Counted from the stretch's first letter, positions 44,672-54,190 are shown. The stretch: 64,000 nt of DNA from Empedobacter falsenii (GCF_013488205.1 NZ_CP040908.1:1775876-1839875); one strand, 5' to 3'. The notes: a model not told the origin generated them from the sequence alone. Translations and numbers: made by a program.

Positions 44672-44683
44672 ATTTTAATAAAT

Positions 44684-44716
44684 AAAAAAGAGAATCATAA
44701 TTGATTCTCTTTTTTA
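44684..44716. terminator. Bidirectional terminator after the aminotransferase gene
   Basis: AAAAAAGAGAATCA and TGATTCTCTTTTTT pair around TAAT. Confidence 0.9.
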
Positions 44717-44717
44717 T

Positions 44718-45484
44718 TTAACTCTTTCTCCCATACAACAATATTCTCTTAAAGGAATAAATTGCAGGAAAAGTTTTGTAATATTTCTTAATTCTCGTTT
44801 TGAATTCTGTAGTAAATAATTCTTGCTGTTCAGTAGTTAAGCGCTCTATATAAGGAATCAAGGCAGAACCAGATATAAAATTATAAAATTCTGTTTCGTC
44901 ATTTCCGTAAATTGGATAAACTTTCATGTTAATGTTCAAATCTTTCAATCCATTATCAAACATGATTTTCGCATAATCATCTATCGCCAACAGAGGAGAA
45001 TCTCGATGAAAACTATTCAAATAATCTGTAAAAGGTTTTTCTTGTGCCAAATGACTCAAAATAACATTCAATACATTATCTTTTTGACAAGGCATCTGCA
45101 CCGCAAATTGTCCATTATCATTCAGTTTAGAGATTAACTTAGGAAATAATTCTTCATGATTATCTGACCATTGCAAAGCTGCATTACTAAAATTAAATCC
45201 CAATTTGAATCAGAATTTGCAAATTCTTCAATCGTTTTTTGCTGAAATGTAAGATTGGCTAAATCAAATTCTTTTGATTTTTCGAGCATTTCTTTCGAAG
45301 AATCAATTCCTAAAAAGTTAGCATGTTCAAATTTATTGGCAAGAATAACTGTTTGTTCACCAGTTCCACAACCAACATCGACGCAATTTTTCAAATTACC
45401 AGCAGAAATCAAATCCGCTAAATCATAAAAAGGTTGATAACGAATATTTTTAAATTGATTATAAATTTCGGGATTCCAAGGCAT
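44718..45484 (-). pseudogene. Trans-aconitate 2-methyltransferase-like gene with a 1-base frameshift
   Basis: The 5' part (from ATG 45484) reads MPWNPEIYNQFKNIRYQPFYD, then VDVGCGTGEQTVILANKF and ends SNWDLI before leaving frame. The other frame continues with FSNAALQWSDNHEELFPKLI and runs to 44718. Together they match the Tam-type methyltransferase, about 255 residues. The break is at the A4 run 45189-45192 (T4 on the coding strand); one more base in that run restores a single frame. A sequencing error in the homopolymer is as likely as true decay. The N-terminal piece alone lacks the substrate-binding half. Confidence 0.85.
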
Positions 45485-45561
45485 TTTTATTGAATTTTAA
45501 TGTGATTAAAGTTAATGAAATTTTATAATATTTAACCCGTTGTATATTTTGAATTAAAATT

Positions 45562-45680
45562 CGTCAGTTCGAGTGATTTTTAGAAATGAAATGAATAAAA
45601 ATTGTATCGAGAATAGAATTTTATCTTCTAAAACCTTATTCTCGATACAAAATTCTAAAAGAATTTCACTCGAATTGACG
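45562..45680. repeat. Nested inverted-repeat element (interspersed, MITE-like)
   Basis: The outer arms CGTCAGTTCGAGTGA (45562-45576) and TCACTCGAATTGACG (45666-45680) match at 14 of 15 positions. The inner arms TTGTATCGAGAATA (45602-45615) and TATTCTCGATACAA (45637-45650) are exact. There is no open frame. It fills most of the 308-base gap between the methyltransferase pseudogene and the AraC gene; the rest is plain AT-rich sequence. Confidence 0.85.
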
Positions 45681-45792
45681 GTTTAATTGCTAAAATTATC
45701 AAAATGCACAATGAATAGTATTTATGATTAATATAGATTTTAACATATAATTATTTTAAAATGTTGTTTATTTGAATTTTGTAAGAATAGAG

Positions 45793-46707
45793 ATGAGCCA
45801 AGAATTAGAAACTATTGCAGATTATTACAATAAAATTAGTTTAGAACAAGCCGAATTGATGAATTCTGCTAATTTTGAACACGATAAAGCGCATTTTAAT
45901 ATTTCTTTGCGCAAATATTGTAGTTTTAAAAGTCCATATAGTCGACGAGATTATTACAAAATAAGTCTGTTGATTGGTGAAGGAATTTTTAAATATGGAA
46001 ATAATGAACGGTATATTTCTAAGCCGGTTTTATTTCTTCCATCTCCTCATATTTCTTACACTTGGGAATGTAAATCAAGTTTACAAGAAGGTTATTTTTG
46101 TTTGTTCAATCAACAATTTTTTTCTGAAAATAAAGAGTTTGATGTCTTCAAAAAAACATCTTTGTTTAAAGATTGGAGTTCTCCTTTCATTGAGATTTCG
46201 GAAGAACAATTACCTTTGATTTTGTCTTATTTTCAGGAAATGTATCGTCTTAATCAATCCAATTATCAATTGAGATATTTTAGTATTCGTAATCATTTAT
46301 CTGCTATTTTTCATTATGTTTTAGAACAAAAAGTTGATGAAATACATGCGGTTGAATTGCCTTCAAATGTGAGATTGTATAAGAAGTTTGATGAATTATT
46401 AAACAAACAATTTCCGCTCGATTCGCCTGCTCATCCACTTATTTTGAAAACACCAGCTGATTTTGCAACGAAATTAAATATTCATGTAAATCATCTCAAT
46501 TCATCGGTGAAATCTGTGACTAAACAAACAACGACACAGATTATTAAACAGAAAATTGTTGAAGAAGCCAAAAATTTGCTGTTGTATACTGATTGGGATA
46601 TTGCGCAAGTTGGTTACACATTAGGTTTTGAAGAACCAGCACATTTTAATAATTTTTTTAAAAAACATACTTTAACTTCTCCATTAAAATTTAAACAAGA
46701 AAATTAA
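45793..46707 (+). CDS. AraC-family transcriptional regulator
   Basis: A 304-residue regulator with a cupin-like N-terminal sensing domain (about 20-170) and a C-terminal AraC/XylS DNA-binding domain with two helix-turn-helix units (about 215-304). Typical blocks are LNIHVNHLNSSVKSVTKQTT and DIAQVGYTLGFEEPAHFNNFFKKHT. I start it at the ATG at 45793 rather than an upstream TTG at 45772. It directly precedes an MFS efflux gene on the same strand, which it probably controls. Confidence 0.93.
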   Translation: MSQELETIADYYNKISLEQAELMNSANFEHDKAHFNISLRKYCSFKSPYSRRDYYKISLLIGEGIFKYGNNERYISKPVLFLPSPHISYTWECKSSLQEGYFCLFNQQFFSENKEFDVFKKTSLFKDWSSPFIEISEEQLPLILSYFQEMYRLNQSNYQLRYFSIRNHLSAIFHYVLEQKVDEIHAVELPSNVRLYKKFDELLNKQFPLDSPAHPLILKTPADFATKLNIHVNHLNSSVKSVTKQTTTQIIKQKIVEEAKNLLLYTDWDIAQVGYTLGFEEPAHFNNFFKKHTLTSPLKFKQEN

Positions 46708-46768
46708 TTTATTTGATTTTTGTAATTTTTTATTTGTCTTTTTTAATTCCTCAATTTCACATTCATTT

Positions 46769-46776
46769 TACTTTTG
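46769..46776 (+). promoter_or_regulatory. -7 box for the MFS gene
   Basis: TACTTTTG matches TAnnTTTG and lies 18 bases before the MFS start codon at 46795. Confidence 0.45.
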
Positions 46777-46794
46777 CATGGTAAAAAATGATTT

Positions 46795-48009
46795 ATGTTG
46801 AGAGAAGCATCAGAAAAAAGAAAAAAAATTGTAAGTATACTTGGTTTCTTTTCGATTCCAATTTCGGGATTTGTAACAGATATCTATTTGCCGTCATTTC
46901 CGTCGATGGCAAAATCGTTGATGGTTCCAGAAAGTAGTATTCAATTAACTTTGACTTGTTTTTTATTGAGTTACGGTTTATCCCAATTGTTTATTGGAAG
47001 TATTTTGGATGCAATTGGACGATATTATCCAAAAATTGTAGCATTATTTGTCGTATTAATCACAAGTTTGGTTATCGCGAGTACAGATAGTATTTTGTTG
47101 ATTTGTTTGCTGCGTGTTATTCAAGGAATTTCAGTTGCGGTTATTGTCATTGCGACCAGAGCACTTTTTATCGATATTCATACACCGGAAAAGGCTAAAC
47201 ATTATTTAGGTTATTTTACTATTGTTTGGTCATGTGGACCTATTTTAGCACCGTTTTTAGGTGGATATTTAGAAAAATTGTTTAATTGGCATGCAAATTT
47301 CTATTTTTTAGCAATTTATGCAGCTTTAATTTTAATTTTTGAATTGATTTTAAGTGGAGAAAGTATTACTGAAAAAACTAAATTAAATTTTAAAAACGTC
47401 ATCGATACGTATAGAATGATGCTTAAAAATCAGTTATTTATAGTCGGTATTATGATACAAGCTGTTGCTTATTCTATTGTGATGATTTTCAATATTATTG
47501 GTCCATTTTTAATTGAAAATACTTACCATTTTAATTCTGTTGTGATTGGTTATTCAACTTTAATTTTAGGTTTTTCGTGGATGATTGGCGGATTTGTAGG
47601 AAAAAAAAGAATGCATCTTGATTTTAATGAAAGTATAGTTTTAACTATTATTATACAATTAATTTTGATTTCACTTTTGATTATCACAGGTTTCTTTGTT
47701 CAAAATCTATTTGTTTTATTATTCTTTGCTTTTTTCATTCATATTTGTTCAGGAATTTTATTCACATCATTCTTTACTTCAAATATGATGGCTTTTCCTA
47801 AAAATGCTGGTGTTGCTGGTGGTTTGATGGGAGGAATGACGTATATTATTACTTCGCTTACAAGTTTTATTATCTCAAACACAGGTAAAGTTGATAGTCA
47901 AAATGGATTAGCAATTCGATATTTTATCTTTTCATTTCTATTGTCTCTAATTATTTACCTTATGTATCGAATGAAAAAATCAGCTCGAAAAAAAACTATA
48001 ATCGTATAA
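46795..48009 (+). CDS. MFS transporter, Bcr/CflA-type drug efflux
   Basis: A 404-residue protein with twelve predicted membrane segments. The N-terminal block GFVTDIYLPSFPSMAKSL is typical of the Bcr/CflA (DHA1) group. The motif A-like region reads GSILDAIGRYYPKIV and motif C-like WSCGPILAPFLGGYLE follows. It probably exports drugs or metabolites by proton antiport. The adjacent AraC gene is its probable regulator. A terminator follows three bases after the stop; this hairpin has a near copy at 49030. Confidence 0.92.
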   Translation: MLREASEKRKKIVSILGFFSIPISGFVTDIYLPSFPSMAKSLMVPESSIQLTLTCFLLSYGLSQLFIGSILDAIGRYYPKIVALFVVLITSLVIASTDSILLICLLRVIQGISVAVIVIATRALFIDIHTPEKAKHYLGYFTIVWSCGPILAPFLGGYLEKLFNWHANFYFLAIYAALILIFELILSGESITEKTKLNFKNVIDTYRMMLKNQLFIVGIMIQAVAYSIVMIFNIIGPFLIENTYHFNSVVIGYSTLILGFSWMIGGFVGKKRMHLDFNESIVLTIIIQLILISLLIITGFFVQNLFVLLFFAFFIHICSGILFTSFFTSNMMAFPKNAGVAGGLMGGMTYIITSLTSFIISNTGKVDSQNGLAIRYFIFSFLLSLIIYLMYRMKKSARKKTIIV

Positions 48010-48011
48010 TT

Positions 48012-48038
48012 AAATCCGAGCATTTGCTCGGATTTTTT
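48012..48038 (+). terminator. Intrinsic terminator after the MFS gene (copy 1)
   Basis: AAATCCGAGCA pairs with TGCTCGGATTT, followed by T6. The same AAATCCGAG/CTCGGATTT arms recur at 49030-49060. Confidence 0.88.
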
Positions 48039-48182
48039 GTGAATAGATTTTTATATTGGTTTATTGTTTACTTTATTGTAATTTGAAAAGGCTTTTTGTC
48101 TAGTAGAATTGAAAAAAGAAATTTTTAGATTCTTGAATTTTGTAAAATTTTATTTTAAGTTTTTTATTAATCATTTAAAAAT

Positions 48183-49017
48183 ATGTTAAACTTTTTTTTA
48201 AAATCAAATAAAACTGATATTGTAGAAAATCTATACCATTTTATTAAAAAATATAGATTTAAAAATAAACATTTTTGGGAAGCAAAAGGAGGAATTGAAA
48301 TATATAAATATTTAAGTGATTTTTCAGATAGTGATTTTGATAAGTTAAAGGATAATTTATCAGGCTGGAAAAACTACTCTATAAAAATACTAATTAATTG
48401 TACAATAAAAGGTTTAAATAGAATGTATACTACGGATTATGATACTCAACCTATATTTGTGAGGCTTTATTCATTTTTATCTAAAGATTTACAACATTTA
48501 ATTTCTAGTAAATGGGAAGGTAATTATATAACCCATTCAAAAAGCGAAACTAACAATTATAAAATTCAAGATATATATTATTATATATTGAAAAATACAC
48601 ATGTTGATGGAGATTTTTGGAGTATGGGGGGGAGGAAATGAGTATATTCAAGAAGATTTAAATGATTTTTCTAAAAATGATTGGGAAGATCTTTGTCTTG
48701 ATGTACTAAATTGGTCAGAATTTGATCAATATGTATTAATACAATCAATTCCGCATGGTTTTGGAGGTTGGATTTCTTCAAGATTTAACGGTGATTCAGT
48801 TTTATATGCTGGTGATTTTCTGTTAAATTTATTTCGCATAACTGAAAATAATGAAATTAAAGAAGAAATTATTGATTGTAGTTTTTTTCTGAAAATTATT
48901 AATACTAAGAACTATAAAGGGTTAGAATATATTAAAAAATGGATGTTAGTAAATAATCTTAATAATAATGAAGCTTTTTTAAATATCGAAGAAGCATTAA
49001 AAAAAGCATATGATTAA
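48183..49017 (+). pseudogene. Two-repeat hypothetical protein frameshifted in a G7 tract
   Basis: The first frame (from ATG 48183) encodes 152 residues, ending out of frame at SMGGRK. The second frame carries on from the same place as GGGNEYIQEDLNDFSKNDWEDL to 49017. Removing one G from the seven-G run at 48626-48632 gives one frame of about 277 residues. The joined protein is an internal duplication: HFWEAKGGIEIYKYLSDFSDSDFDKL (about 31-56) repeats as DFWSMGGGNEYIQEDLNDFSKNDWEDL (about 145-171). There is no signal peptide. I do not recognise the family; it looks like an immunity-type or other small accessory protein. It may be phase-variable or damaged, or the G run may be misread. Confidence 0.75.
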
Positions 49018-49029
49018 ATATTATTTTAT

Positions 49030-49060
49030 CAAAAATCCGAGTAAGCGCTCGGATTTTTGA
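49030..49060. terminator. Bidirectional terminator (copy 2) before metF
   Basis: AAAAATCCGAG pairs with CTCGGATTTTT around TAAGCG. Its arms repeat those of the hairpin at 48012-48038. It can also end metF transcription from the other strand. Confidence 0.88.
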
Positions 49061-49077
49061 TAGCATATTTTTCCTAT

Positions 49078-50034
49078 TTAATAAACCGCCTCAGCGATTT
49101 TTTTTGTATTTATCGAATTACTCATCGTATAGAAATGTAATCCCGGAACACCAAAATCAATCAATTCTTTACATTGTTGAATGCACCATTCAATCCCGAT
49201 TTCCTTAATTCGTTCCTTATCTTTCGACTTCAAAACTTCCATTGCCAAAGCTTCTGGCAAATCCAAATAGAAATTTTGCGGAATCGATGTCAGTTGATTG
49301 AAAGTTGTTAAAGGTTTTATACCTGGAATAATCGGAATATTAATATCCATTTCGCGACATTTCTTCACGAAATCAAAATATTTTTGATTATCGAAAAACA
49401 TTTGCGTCACGATATAATCTGCACCCAATTCCACTTTCTTTTTCAAATAATACAAATCCATTGCAAGATTCGGCGATTCGAAATGCTTCTCAGGATAACC
49501 CGCCACACCAATACAAAAATCCATTGCATGAGACTCTTGTAGTTCGTCATCCAAATAATTTCCAGTATTTAAAGCCGTAATTTGCTCAATCAATTCCGAT
49601 GCATGCGCATGTCCTCCAACTTCTGGCACAAAAGATTTTTCCGATTTAATAGGATCTCCACGCAAAACCAAAAGATTATCAATTCCTAAGAAATTCAAAT
49701 CAATCAATGCATCTTCTGTATCCTCTTTTGTAAATCCACCACAAATCAAATGCGGAATTGCATCTATCTTATAATGATTCTGTATCGCAGCGCAAATCGC
49801 AACTGTACCAGGACGTTTTCGTACTTGATATCGCTTCAACAATCCGTTTTCTTTCTGTTTGTAAATATACTCTTGACGATGATAAGTTACATCGATAAAA
49901 GCTGGATTTAACTCAACTAATGGATCTAAAGTTTTGAACGTCGCATTGACATCTTGCCCTTTCAAAGGTGGTAAAATTTCCACAGAAAACAACGGTTTTC
50001 CGTTTGCGCGTTCTATATGTTCGGTAACTTTCAT
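49078..50034 (-). CDS. metF: Methylenetetrahydrofolate reductase
   Basis: A 318-residue FAD-dependent TIM-barrel enzyme that reduces 5,10-methylene-THF to 5-methyl-THF, the methyl donor for methionine synthase. Family blocks: FSVEILPP (about 17), the DVTYHR region, LICGGFTKEDTEDAL, LLVLRGDP (about 145) and YIVTQMFFDN (about 218). It is on the same strand as split metH, 358 bases downstream of it, with a repeat-filled gap between. It forms the one-carbon arm of the methionine region. Confidence 0.95.
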   Translation of the reverse strand: MKVTEHIERANGKPLFSVEILPPLKGQDVNATFKTLDPLVELNPAFIDVTYHRQEYIYKQKENGLLKRYQVRKRPGTVAICAAIQNHYKIDAIPHLICGGFTKEDTEDALIDLNFLGIDNLLVLRGDPIKSEKSFVPEVGGHAHASELIEQITALNTGNYLDDELQESHAMDFCIGVAGYPEKHFESPNLAMDLYYLKKKVELGADYIVTQMFFDNQKYFDFVKKCREMDINIPIIPGIKPLTTFNQLTSIPQNFYLDLPEALAMEVLKSKDKERIKEIGIEWCIQQCKELIDFGVPGLHFYTMSNSINTKKIAEAVY

Positions 50035-50097
50035 TCTTTATTTCATCGTTTAGCGAAGTTCGAATCTCGAATTTCGATTATATAATTTCTTTTATAA

Positions 50098-50195
50098 GGG
50101 CGTTCCCTTCGGGAGGGCTTTTCGTTGCAATCTTTTTTGTTCATTTCGACTTTGCTCAATCATCAAAAAAGGATTTTCACTGCAATCCCTAACGC
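50098..50195. repeat. Interspersed GCGTT...AACGC palindromic element
   Basis: The element runs from GCGTTCCC (50100) to CCCTAACGC (50187-50195). Its ends GCGTT/AACGC are inverted. Inside, ATCTTTTTTG (50130-50139) pairs with CAAAAAAGGAT (50164-50174) with one bulge, and TGCAATC occurs twice. It has no coding potential. Sequences of this kind are widespread between genes in Flavobacteriia. Confidence 0.7.
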
Positions 50196-50225
50196 ATTTT
50201 TTAATTTTGTTCTACGTTCGTTATC

Positions 50226-50287
50226 ATGCTGAACTTATTTCTACATTTCATCCAAACTTGTGTAATTCTGAAACGAGTTCAGACTGA
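50226..50287. repeat. Palindromic repeat of the same family as 576-640
   Basis: TGAACTTATTTC near the start pairs imperfectly (10 of 12) with GAAACGAGTTCA near the end, followed by GACTGAC. The order TGAACTT.TTTC ... ATTCTGAAA.GA.TTCAG is shared with the copy between the thiolase gene and paaY, 50 kb away in this window. Confidence 0.65.
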
Positions 50288-50300
50288 CTTTGCTTTTCTT

Positions 50301-50364
50301 GTCATTCTGAGCTTGTCGAGGAATCTAAGATTCTTTATTTCGATTACCCTTCATTCAGAATGAC
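50301..50364. repeat. Short element with perfect 10-bp terminal inverted repeats
   Basis: GTCATTCTGA (50301-50310) and TCAGAATGAC (50355-50364) are exact reverse complements. The inside contains GAGCTTGTCGAGGAATCT. It completes the 358-base gap between metF and metH together with the two preceding elements; nothing else is seen in that gap. Confidence 0.75.
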
Positions 50365-50392
50365 AAAATTTATTTTTGCTTAACGCTTTCTT

Positions 50393-53056
50393 TTACGCTA
50401 AATTAGGACTCAACCAACGTTCAGCTTTATCAAGTTCTATATTTTTACGTTGTGCAAAATCTTCTACCTGATCCATTTTTATTTTACCAATTCCAAAATA
50501 TTTTGCTTCTGGATTTCCAAAATAATAACCTGAAACAGACGAAACGGGGTACATCGCCAACGAACTTGTTAACTCAATTCCTGCATTTTTCTCTACATCC
50601 AAAATCTTGAAAATCGTTTCTTTTTCTAAATGGTCAGGACACGCAGGATAACCAGGAGCAGGGCGAATTCCTTTATATTTTTCTGAAATTAATTCGTCAT
50701 TTGATAAAGTTTCATCTTTCGCATAACCCCAAACTTCTGTACGAACATATTTATGCAAATATTCTGCATAAGCTTCAGCCAAACGATCGGCAATTGCTTT
50801 TACCATAATCGAATTGTAATCATCTAAATTAGTTTCGTAAGCTTTGGCAACCTCTTCAATTTCTTGTCCTGCAGTCACAGCAAATGCACCTATGTAATCT
50901 TGAATATTTGAATCTTTTGGCGCAATAAAATCAGCAATCGAAATATTTGGTTGCTCTTTCGATTTTTTTGCTTGTTGACGAAGTGTGTAGAATTCTTCGA
51001 TTTTGTTATCATTTTCATCAAACAATTCAATCGTGTCATCGTTTACCGTATTCGCTTTGAAAAGCCCAAAAACAGCTTTTGGTTTTGCTAAATTTTCAGT
51101 TTCGATTTTATTTAACATCGACAATGCATCAACATATAATTCTTTGGCATTTGTTCCAACAATTTCATCATCTAAAATCGCTGGAAACTTTCCGTGTAAA
51201 TCCCACGTTTTGAAAAATGGAGTCCAATCTATAAAATCTCTTAATTCAGAAACTGTTGTTTGATGCGTAAAAACACCTAATTTATTTGGTTTAAAAGGTT
51301 TATTTTCTTCAAAATCAACTTTTAATTTATTTTTTCGAGCATCTTCAATCGATAGATATTCCTTTGATACAGCACGATTCAAGAAACCTTCTCTAATTTT
51401 TGTATAATCAGTAGTTGTTTCTGTAAGTAATTCTGCTTGTTGATTTCCAATCAATTTTTGACAAATTGTAACCGAACGAGAAGCATCTAAAACATGAATT
51501 GCTTTATCGTATTCTGGTGCAATTTTAACAGCTGTATGCGCTTTAGAAGTCGTAGCGCCACCAATCATCAATGGAATATCAAGATTAAGACGTTTCATTT
51601 CTCTAGCAACATGCACCATTTCATCTAACGAAGGGGTAATCAACCCAGAAAGACCAATCACATCGACATTATTTTTTTGCGCTTCATCTAAAATCGTTTC
51701 AGAAGAAACCATTACACCTAAATCTATTATTTCGAAACCATTACAACTCAAAACAACAGAAACAATATTTTTCCCAATATCGTGAACATCGCCTTTAACA
51801 GTCGCCATTAAGATTTTTGAAGGTTCTTTATCTGTTTTATTTCTAAGTTTTTCTTCCTCTAAAAATGGTGTTAAATAAGCAACCGATTTTTTCATCACAC
51901 GTGCTGATTTAACTACTTGAGGCAAGAACATTTTTCCACTTCCGAAAAGGTCTCCAACGACGTTCATTCCATCCATCAAAGGACCTTCAATAACACGTAA
52001 AGGAGAACCAATTTTTTCTAAAGCTTCGGCAGTATCTTCGTCAATAAATTCTGTAATTCCTTTAACCAAAGAAATTTCAATACGTTTTTCTAATGGTAAC
52101 TCACGCCAAGCATCATCTTTCTTTTTCTCTTTTGTAACACCTTTTAGATGTTCAGCAAAATCAATCAAACGCTCTGTCGCATCATCACGTCGATCCAATA
52201 AAACATCTTCAACGTGTTCTAATAAATCTTTTGGAATATCATCATAAATCTCAATCATTTCTGGATTGACGATTCCCATATCCATTCCGTGTTTGATGGC
52301 GTGATATAAAAACGCTGTGTGCATCGCTTCACGAACTGCATTATTTCCACGGAACGAAAACGAAACATTCGAAACTCCACCCGAAACTAATGCATGTGGA
52401 AGATTTTCTTTGATCCATTTAGTTGCATCAAAAAAATCGATTGCATTTCGACGATGTTCGTCCATTCCTGTTGCAACTGGGAAAATGTTCACATCAAAAA
52501 TGATATCTCTTGGATTGAAATTTACTTCATTCACCAAAATATCATACGAACGTTTTACAATTTCTATTCGGCGTTCATAATTATCTGCTTGACCTTTTTC
52601 ATCAAACGCCATAACGACTGTTGCAGCACCATAACGCTTAATTTTTTTGGCATGTTCAATAAATAATTCTTCGCCTTCTTTTAAAGAGATTGAGTTGACA
52701 ATCGCTTTACCTTGAACATTTTTTAGACCAGCTTCGATAATTTCCCATTTCGAAGAATCAATCATAATTGGAACTTTCGAAATATCGGGTTCAGAAGCAA
52801 TCAAACGTAAATATTTCACCATAGAAGCAACACCATCAAGCATTCCTTCATCCATATTGATGTCGATAATTTGCGCGCCACCATCTACTTGATCACGTGC
52901 AACTTGAAGTGCTTCTTCAAATTTTTCTTCTTTGATTAATCGCAAGAATTTTTTAGAACCAGTTACATTTGTACGTTCACCAACGTTTACAAAGTTTGAA
53001 TTTTCACGTACAATTAAAGGTTCTAATCCAGAAAGTTGAATTTTTACGCCTGACAT
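50393..53056 (-). CDS. metH: Methionine synthase, large subunit (pterin-, cobalamin- and activation domains)
   Basis: An 887-residue protein carrying the last three modules of cobalamin-dependent methionine synthase. Residues about 15-290 are the methyl-THF-binding domain ([15 protein letters not shown]). About 330-560 are the cap and B12-binding domains with the axial-ligand motif [13 protein letters not shown]. The C-terminal part is the SAM-dependent reactivation domain ([14 protein letters not shown]). The homocysteine-binding module is a separate gene just upstream, and the two overlap by 13 bases. It transfers methyl from methyl-THF to homocysteine. It is controlled by the SAM-I riboswitch at 54087-54183. 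Confidence 0.95.
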   Translation of the reverse strand: MSGVKIQLSGLEPLIVRENSNFVNVGERTNVTGSKKFLRLIKEEKFEEALQVARDQVDGGAQIIDINMDEGMLDGVASMVKYLRLIASEPDISKVPIMIDSSKWEIIEAGLKNVQGKAIVNSISLKEGEELFIEHAKKIKRYGAATVVMAFDEKGQADNYERRIEIVKRSYDILVNEVNFNPRDIIFDVNIFPVATGMDEHRRNAIDFFDATKWIKENLPHALVSGGVSNVSFSFRGNNAVREAMHTAFLYHAIKHGMDMGIVNPEMIEIYDDIPKDLLEHVEDVLLDRRDDATERLIDFAEHLKGVTKEKKKDDAWRELPLEKRIEISLVKGITEFIDEDTAEALEKIGSPLRVIEGPLMDGMNVVGDLFGSGKMFLPQVVKSARVMKKSVAYLTPFLEEEKLRNKTDKEPSKILMATVKGDVHDIGKNIVSVVLSCNGFEIIDLGVMVSSETILDEAQKNNVDVIGLSGLITPSLDEMVHVAREMKRLNLDIPLMIGGATTSKAHTAVKIAPEYDKAIHVLDASRSVTICQKLIGNQQAELLTETTTDYTKIREGFLNRAVSKEYLSIEDARKNKLKVDFEENKPFKPNKLGVFTHQTTVSELRDFIDWTPFFKTWDLHGKFPAILDDEIVGTNAKELYVDALSMLNKIETENLAKPKAVFGLFKANTVNDDTIELFDENDNKIEEFYTLRQQAKKSKEQPNISIADFIAPKDSNIQDYIGAFAVTAGQEIEEVAKAYETNLDDYNSIMVKAIADRLAEAYAEYLHKYVRTEVWGYAKDETLSNDELISEKYKGIRPAPGYPACPDHLEKETIFKILDVEKNAGIELTSSLAMYPVSSVSGYYFGNPEAKYFGIGKIKMDQVEDFAQRKNIELDKAERWLSPNLA

Positions 53057-54042
53057 TCTACATTAATTTTTCGAGGTTCGTATTCTTTTGCTAAATCTGC
53101 CATCAATTTGATATGATCTGGTGTAGTTCCACAACATCCACCTAAAATATTTACCAATTTTTTATCCAAGAAGGGTTTGATAAAATCTCGCATCATTTCA
53201 GGAGTTTCATCGTATCCACCGAAAGCATTTGGTAAACCAGCATTTGGATATGCGCTCACATAAAATGGAGCTTTTTCGGCTAAAACTTCCAAATATGGAA
53301 TCAAATCTGTTGCACCTAAAGCGCAATTTAATCCAACTGAAATTAAATCAATATGTTCTAATGAAATCAAGAAAGCTTCGGTTGTTTGTCCAGAAAGCGT
53401 ACGTCCAGATTTATCTGTAATTGTACCAGAAGCCATTAATGGAACGTTAATACCTGTTTTTTCTATCGCATCTTGAATTCCATAAAATGCAGCTTTTGCA
53501 TTTAAAGTATCAAAAATAGTTTCAACAAGTAAAATATCGGCACCAGCTTCTAACATTGTTTTTGCTTGACGATAATAAACATTTGCCAATAAATCAAAAT
53601 CCACATCGCGATAACTTGGATCGTTAACTTGTGGCGAAATAGAGGCAGTTTTGTTCGTAGGACCTAAAGAGCCAACAACAAAACGAGGTTTATCTGGCGT
53701 AGAAAACTCTTCACACGCTTCTTTCGCTAAACGAACGGCTTCGTAATTTAATTCATCAACCAAATCAACCATATCATAATCAACCATAGAAATAATATTG
53801 GCATTGAACGTATTTGTTTCGATCAAATCCGCGCCAGCAGCCAAATATTCTCTGTGTATATCTTTGATAATTTGCGGTTGCGTTAAAACCAATAAATCGT
53901 TATTTCCTTTTAAAGACGTATGAAAATCCTTGAATCGTTCTCCACGATAATCTTCTTCTTGTAAATTATGCTTTTGGATCATTGTTCCCATCGCACCATC
54001 TAAAATTACAATACGCTCTTTTAGTATATCGTCTAATTTCAT
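53044..54042 (-). CDS. metH: Methionine synthase, homocysteine-binding subunit
   Basis: A 332-residue protein equal to the N-terminal homocysteine S-methyltransferase module of MetH. It starts with [23 protein letters not shown]. The zinc-binding cysteines are in VGLNCALG (about 225) and [13 protein letters not shown] (about 302). I set the start at 54042; a longer reading from 54120 would extend into the riboswitch with unrelated residues. Its stop overlaps the start of the large subunit (ATGTCAGGCGTAA), so the two are translated together. The split arrangement is known in Bacteroidetes. Confidence 0.95.
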   Translation of the reverse strand: MKLDDILKERIVILDGAMGTMIQKHNLQEEDYRGERFKDFHTSLKGNNDLLVLTQPQIIKDIHREYLAAGADLIETNTFNANIISMVDYDMVDLVDELNYEAVRLAKEACEEFSTPDKPRFVVGSLGPTNKTASISPQVNDPSYRDVDFDLLANVYYRQAKTMLEAGADILLVETIFDTLNAKAAFYGIQDAIEKTGINVPLMASGTITDKSGRTLSGQTTEAFLISLEHIDLISVGLNCALGATDLIPYLEVLAEKAPFYVSAYPNAGLPNAFGGYDETPEMMRDFIKPFLDKKLVNILGGCCGTTPDHIKLMADLAKEYEPRKINVECQA

Positions 54043-54086
54043 TCTAAATATTTTAAAAGCTTTATGGGAAGAAGTGTGAGGTGAGT

Positions 54087-54183
54087 CCTTATCTTTCTCT
54101 ATTTGAGTAGGATTTAGCACCCAACTATACTTTGGGTTGCTAAGATTTCAACGGGCCTATTCCCTCCATCTTTCTTTATAAAG
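54087..54183 (-). ncRNA. SAM-I (S-box) riboswitch upstream of split metH
   Basis: On the minus strand the aptamer shows the SAM-I core in order: GATGGAGGGA, GGCCCGTTGAAATC, TTAGCAACCC, GGGTGCTAAATCC and GAAAGATAAGG. P1 pairs CTTTAT (54183-54178) with ATAAGG (54092-54087). It should bind SAM and lower metH expression when SAM is plentiful. No strong T-tailed terminator is visible between it and the start codon at 54042. The segment ATAAAGCT (54065-54058) is an exact complement of AGCTTTAT (54185-54178) at the 5' side of P1 and may form the alternative structure. Confidence 0.93.
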
Positions 54184-54190
54184 CTATGTG

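Noticed and set aside
50226-50364. Possible CRISPR-like or tandem-repeat array
   Set aside because: The units differ in sequence and are palindromes, without regularly spaced identical repeats and without cas genes nearby.
54043-54120. Longer N-terminus for the homocysteine-binding subunit
   Set aside because: The extension would translate the 3' part of the SAM-I riboswitch. The family begins at [11 protein letters not shown] (54042).
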